In this document: positions 5,520-7,602 of the stretch, in pieces
Layout: each line of letters begins with the position of its first letter
How positions within the stretch are numbered: the stretch's first letter is position 1
Origin: Ilumatobacteraceae bacterium
GTDB lineage: Bacteria; Actinomycetota; Acidimicrobiia; Acidimicrobiales; Ilumatobacteraceae
Reading direction: 5' to 3'
Assembly: GCA_025464045.1 (NCBI GenBank)
Contig: JAODBQ010000257.1
Span: forward strand, 1 to 7,602
DNA: 7,602 bases
Notes under the pieces: generated by a model
What the model was told of the DNA's origin: nothing
The model's database searches: none
The model's input: only the letters and a program-made list of their open reading frames with translations
Translations under genes and position numbers: made by a program

Positions 5520-6668
5520 GTGCATCGGGGGTCGCGGTTCTGGCGGGTGACTCGTGGTTTGCTCGCCGTCGTGGCGGTCGCCGCGGTGGCCGCCCCCGTC
5601 GTGCCACCGGGCCCCCGTCGCGCTGCTGCCGACCCACCGCCGTCGTCGCGGTGCGTCACGACCGCGCAGATCGCACCGGGCGCGACGGGACGGGATGTGG
5701 CCTGCCTGCAGTTCCTGCTCGGCTTGGGCGGCTACTACACCGGTGAGCTGACGAGCCGGTACGACCAGGCCACGATGGCGGCCGTCGCCGCGTACCAGTC
5801 CGCCCACGAGCCACTCGTCGCGAACGGCGTCGCCGCCGTGGCGACGCTCACCGAGATGGGCATCTACGCGACGCCCGCGATCGTCGCCGCGGCCACGGAC
5901 ACGTGCGTCGCGGACGCCAACCTGCCCGTCGGCACCACCGGTGCCGCCGTCGAGTGCATCCAACGACACCTCGCCGCCGTCGGTCTGTTCACGGAGCCGG
6001 TGGACGGCGTGCTCGGTCCGTCGACCGTGGCGGCGATCCAGGTGTTCCAGTCGAAGAACCCGCCGCTGACCGTCGATGGGCTCCCCGGCCCGCGCACCCT
6101 CGCCGCGTTGGACGTGTGGAGCGGCCACAGCTTCGGCGAAGCCACAACGGCTACGCCTACCCCGAGCGCCGGCACGCCGATCCCGCCGGCCGGAGGCCCC
6201 ACGGCCCCGGGCGGACCGTGGCCCGCACCGCAGCTCGACTACCCGCAGTGGAACCTCACCGCCGACGGCATCCCGTACTACGGCAACCACGTCGCCTGCT
6301 CGGTTGCAGACGCGAACACGATCGCCGCGCAGTTCGCGGTGAACGACGCCGATGTCACCACTCAGCAGTGGGCCGTCTACATCGCCTCACGCGAGGGCGG
6401 CTGCCGGTACGCCGCGGTGAACCTCAACCTCGCAACGCGTGACGACTCGCACTGCACGTTCCAGCTCAACGCGCTCTCGGGCATGTTCGAGCCGCACGGC
6501 GAGCTCGGACGACTGGGGTGGACGGCGGACAACGTGACCGCCTCGATGGAGAGCTGCGCCGACGCGGCCAGCGACCTGTGGGTGTACTGCGGCAAGGGGC
6601 CGTGGACCCCGCCGTACCGGTGCCTGCAGCCGTGGGAGAACGATCTCGGCCCGCTCGGCGACGAGTAG
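5520..6668 (+). CDS. Secreted protein with two peptidoglycan-binding repeats and a probable lysozyme-like C-terminal domain
   Basis: A 382-residue predicted exported cell-wall protein. Signal peptide: basic start (MHRGSRFWRVTRG), hydrophobic core about 14-28, cleavage likely after AAA at 35-37. Two PG_binding_1-type repeats follow: 45-116 (weaker, lacking the usual DGxxG) and 129-202 (clear, with VDGVLGPSTVAAIQVFQ). A Pro/Thr/Gly-rich linker spans about 206-238. The C-terminal domain (240-382) contains ASREGGCRYAAVNLN (289-303) and HCTFQLNALSG (311-321), resembling the ESxxxPxAVN...GLFQIN pattern of lysozyme-like transglycosylases, with Glu292 as candidate catalytic acid; this assignment is inferred from motif order only. 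There are ten cysteines, as expected of an oxidised extracellular protein: one pair per binding repeat with identical spacing (45/62 and 129/146) and six in the last domain. GTG at 5520 gives the complete signal peptide. It lies 55 bases after pheA and is probably transcribed on its own. Confidence 0.88.
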   Translation: MHRGSRFWRVTRGLLAVVAVAAVAAPVVPPGPRRAAADPPPSSRCVTTAQIAPGATGRDVACLQFLLGLGGYYTGELTSRYDQATMAAVAAYQSAHEPLVANGVAAVATLTEMGIYATPAIVAAATDTCVADANLPVGTTGAAVECIQRHLAAVGLFTEPVDGVLGPSTVAAIQVFQSKNPPLTVDGLPGPRTLAALDVWSGHSFGEATTATPTPSAGTPIPPAGGPTAPGGPWPAPQLDYPQWNLTADGIPYYGNHVACSVADANTIAAQFAVNDADVTTQQWAVYIASREGGCRYAAVNLNLATRDDSHCTFQLNALSGMFEPHGELGRLGWTADNVTASMESCADAASDLWVYCGKGPWTPPYRCLQPWENDLGPLGDE

Positions 6669-6670
6669 CT

Positions 6671-6906
6671 GCAGGGCTCGGCGGGGAATGCGTCGAGCCC
6701 CTCGGTCCAGACGAGATCGAGGTCGTCGGTCGGCTCGTCGAGCAGGAGCACGGTGGCGCCGGTGAGCTCGAGTGCGAGCCGCTGCTGCTCACCGCCGCCG
6801 AAGGTCCGCAGGCGCGATGCTCGACCTCGATGAACGTCAGCTCGGCGAGCGCGACGCGTTCGCCGTTGCCGACGTGGCTGACCTGGATCGATCCCGTCGT
6901 CGGGCC
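6671..6906 (-). pseudogene. Decayed remnant of an ABC-transporter ATPase
   Basis: Read on the minus strand, one frame from about 6906 to 6811 gives SIQVSHVGNGERVALAELTF, resembling the first beta strands of an ABC ATPase domain. A second frame, from about 6820 to 6671, gives GGGEQQRLAL (6799-6770), the ABC signature with its Ser changed to Gly, then VLLLDEP (Walker B, 6751-6731) and TDDLDL (D-loop, ending at 6713). Walker A and the Q-loop are absent, the two parts lie in different frames, and the signature-to-Walker B interval looks about three residues short. This is best read as a gene that suffered an internal deletion and a frameshift. The fragment is only about 235 bases and faces the end of the peptidoglycan-binding gene tail to tail, beside a tRNA gene. 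Subfamily (ABC-F or export type) is unclear. Nothing intact is encoded in 6669-6972. Confidence 0.6.
6674..6700. terminator. Hairpin downstream of the peptidoglycan-binding protein gene
   Basis: GGGCTCG (6674-6680) pairs perfectly with CGAGCCC (6694-6700) around a 13-base loop, starting six bases after the stop codon. No T-run follows, so it would be a weak or Rho-assisted terminator at best. It also lies inside the ABC ATPase remnant and might be incidental. Confidence 0.35.
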
Positions 6907-6932
6907 GCGCTCGACCGCGGAGCGATTGGCAG

Positions 6933-6961
6933 TGGGTCGAGTTTGTGCGTCGCGCTAGCCT
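6933..6961 (+). promoter_or_regulatory. Possible promoter of tRNA-Ser
   Basis: TGGGTC (6933-6938), a 17-base spacer and TAGCCT (6956-6961) end eleven bases before the mature tRNA 5' end. The -10 is identical to the hexamer before pheA. Alternative -35 candidates (TTGGCA at 6926-6931) are badly spaced. Confidence 0.4.
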
Positions 6962-6972
6962 GACCGCCACTC

Positions 6973-7064
6973 GGAGAGGTGCCAGAGCCAGGTCGAATGG
7001 ACCGCACTGCTAATGCGGGGACCACCTTCAAAGTGGTCCGTGGGTTCAAATCCCACCCTCTCCG
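6973..7064 (+). tRNA. tRNA-Ser (anticodon GCT)
   Basis: A complete type II tRNA cloverleaf of 92 bases that reads AGC/AGT serine codons. The acceptor stem GGAGAGG (6973-6979) pairs with CCTCTCC (7057-7063), with G at 7064 as discriminator. The anticodon stem CCGCA/TGCGG (7002-7006, 7014-7018) encloses loop CTGCTAA with anticodon GCT at 7009-7011. The long variable arm has a 7-bp stem GGACCAC/GTGGTCC (7019-7025, 7032-7038 by my count), and the T arm GTGGG-TTCAAAT-CCCAC spans 7040-7056. The 3' CCA is not encoded. The long variable arm and the anticodon both support serine. It is followed by a strong hairpin. Confidence 0.97.
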
Positions 7065-7073
7065 CTCGTGGGC

Positions 7074-7103
7074 CGGCCCGGTGGACTGACGTTCACCGGG
7101 CCG
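7074..7103 (+). terminator. Strong hairpin terminator after tRNA-Ser
   Basis: CGGCCCGGTG (7074-7083) pairs perfectly with CACCGGGCCG (7094-7103). Three more pairs (one G-T) extend it inward to a 13-bp stem with a TGAC tetraloop. It begins ten bases after the tRNA 3' end. No T-run follows, which is common for terminator hairpins in high-GC actinobacteria. Confidence 0.7.
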
Positions 7104-7190
7104 CTGCGCGTCTGCGGCTCGGCATGGTCGACGGCGACGTGCGGCCCCGTTCCCACGTTCTTGCAGGGGTGATGCCCGTTGACAGCGCGC

Positions 7191-7227
7191 CGTCATCAAA
7201 CTGTCACCGTGTTGCAATTTGATGACG
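7191..7227. promoter_or_regulatory. Perfect 10-bp inverted repeat, operator-like
   Basis: CGTCATCAAA (7191-7200) and TTTGATGACG (7218-7227) are exact reverse complements separated by 17 bases. The element is noticeably richer in A and T than its surroundings and overlaps a candidate -35 (7212-7217) for the gene that starts near 7289. The centre-to-centre distance of the half-sites is 27 bp, longer than one simple dimer site, so two bound dimers, DNA looping, or an RNA stem-loop are alternatives. I do not recognise the half-site. Confidence 0.55.
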
Positions 7228-7240
7228 ACCGCACTAGACA
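7212..7240 (+). promoter_or_regulatory. Possible promoter of the right-edge gene
   Basis: TTGCAA (7212-7217), a 17-base spacer and TAGACA (7235-7240) form a reasonable -35/-10 pair about 50 bases before the start codon. A second -35-like TTGACA at 7179-7184 has no good -10 at proper distance. The inverted repeat at 7191-7227 overlaps the -35, suggesting repression or control. The rest of 7065-7190, apart from the tRNA terminator hairpin, shows nothing I can name. Confidence 0.4.
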
Positions 7241-7288
7241 AGCCCGGTCCTGTCCGCCCCTGACGCGGTCCGACGTCCCGCGAGGGTG

Positions 7289-7602
7289 GTGCAATTGAAG
7301 TACGACAACACTGAGGACGAGTACGGCTTCTGGCAGCCCGAGCCCACCCGCAAGCGGTGGCGCGCCCGCGCCGACACGTCGTCGTCGGATCCGTCAACGG
7401 CTCGGGCTCCCTCGTCCGCTCGGTCTGCCGGGTCGTCGGTTCGTTCTGCCGGGTTGTCGGCGTCCGATTCGGTCACCGCCAGCGGCGCGCGTGTTGTTGC
7501 GGCGAGGACCGGAACGGACGAACCCACTCGCCAGCTGCGCCGCCTCGAGATCGGCCGCGGCCGCCCCGGGGAGCCCCAGTCGCCGGCCGAGGTGCCGAAG
7601 GC
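7289..7602 (+). CDS. Hypothetical protein, N-terminal part only (runs off the right edge)
   Basis: The frame is open from 7238 to the end of the window. About 104 codons are visible, with GC-rich third positions and no stop. The product starts with an acidic/aromatic stretch (KYDNTEDEYGFWQPEP), then a basic patch (RKRWRARA), then a long Ser/Ala/Gly/Arg-rich region that looks disordered, including a heptapeptide repeat, and then RQLRRLEIGRGRPGEP. No signal peptide or membrane segment is seen in this part. Start choice is open: GTG at 7286, GTG at 7289 or TTG at 7295. TTG has the best spacing (eight bases) from GAGGG (7282-7286), while GTG is the commoner start codon. I do not recognise the family. 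The low-complexity N-terminus suggests a linker ahead of a folded domain beyond the window. Confidence 0.7.
   Translation, partial: MQLKYDNTEDEYGFWQPEPTRKRWRARADTSSSDPSTARAPSSARSAGSSVRSAGLSASDSVTASGARVVAARTGTDEPTRQLRRLEIGRGRPGEPQSPAEVPK
7421..7462 (+). repeat. Two tandem 21-base units coding a heptapeptide repeat
   Basis: 7421-7441 and 7442-7462 are two near-identical 21-base units (TCTGCCGGG followed by TCG or TTG, then TCG) that encode RSAGSSV and RSAGLSA in the right-edge gene. The unit length keeps the frame, consistent with expansion of a disordered linker by slippage. Confidence 0.6.

Noticed and set aside
4760..5659. Long minus-strand frame opposite pheA
   Set aside because: It overlaps all the PheA motifs and shows only Arg/Gly/Ala-rich shadow sequence.
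6973..7064. tRNA-Ser as an integrated-element attachment site
   Set aside because: No integrase gene and no direct repeat of the tRNA 3' end can be found within the window, so there is only the ABC remnant as indirect hint.
7234..7527. Minus-strand frame opposite the right-edge gene
   Set aside because: The plus-strand frame has GC-rich third positions, an upstream promoter and stays open to the edge; the minus frame has none of these.

Overview
The window looks like chromosomal DNA from a high-GC actinobacterium. Base composition is strongly GC-biased with GC-rich third codon positions, GTG and TTG starts are frequent, and several genes lack a Shine-Dalgarno site but have a TAGnnT-type -10 hexamer 6 to 8 bases before the start codon. 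The gene families (actinobacterial-type acyl-CoA dehydrogenase, CaiB/BaiF CoA-transferase, stand-alone prephenate dehydratase) fit this. An Acidimicrobiia/Ilumatobacter-like source is my guess, not something the sequence proves.

Layout. Positions 1-2472 (minus strand) hold an acyl-CoA dehydrogenase followed by a family III (CaiB/BaiF) CoA-transferase whose 3' end runs off the left edge; together they look like a small acyl-CoA catabolic unit. Positions 2473-2756 are the divergent intergenic region. It contains a 20-bp-period tandem repeat (just over three units) and a roughly 42-nt-arm imperfect inverted repeat in which one more unit lies in opposite orientation. From 2757 four genes run on the plus strand: an alpha/beta hydrolase, an EamA (DMT) transporter, prephenate dehydratase (pheA, 1-nt overlap with the transporter), and a secreted two-repeat peptidoglycan-binding protein with a probable lysozyme-like C-terminal domain.

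Positions 6669-6972 hold no intact gene. They contain the decayed minus-strand remnant of an ABC ATPase: N-terminal strand, frameshift, signature motif, Walker B and D-loop, with no Walker A. Next come tRNA-Ser(GCT) at 6973-7064, a strong hairpin terminator, and an unusually AT-containing intergenic stretch with a 10-bp perfect inverted repeat overlapping a likely promoter. A plus-strand gene of unknown function then begins and runs off the right edge.

How it works together. The left minus-strand pair probably acts in breakdown of some acyl-CoA. pheA makes phenylpyruvate for phenylalanine synthesis. The remaining plus-strand genes (hydrolase, transporter, cell-wall protein) have no evident pathway link, and the TAGnnT motifs suggest most are transcribed from their own promoters. 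I see no clear defence system, CRISPR array, phage or complete mobile element. The features most worth a second look are the 2545-2700 repeat/dyad, the altered ACT-domain motif in PheA, the ABC ATPase remnant beside the tRNA, and the operator-like dyad at 7191-7227.
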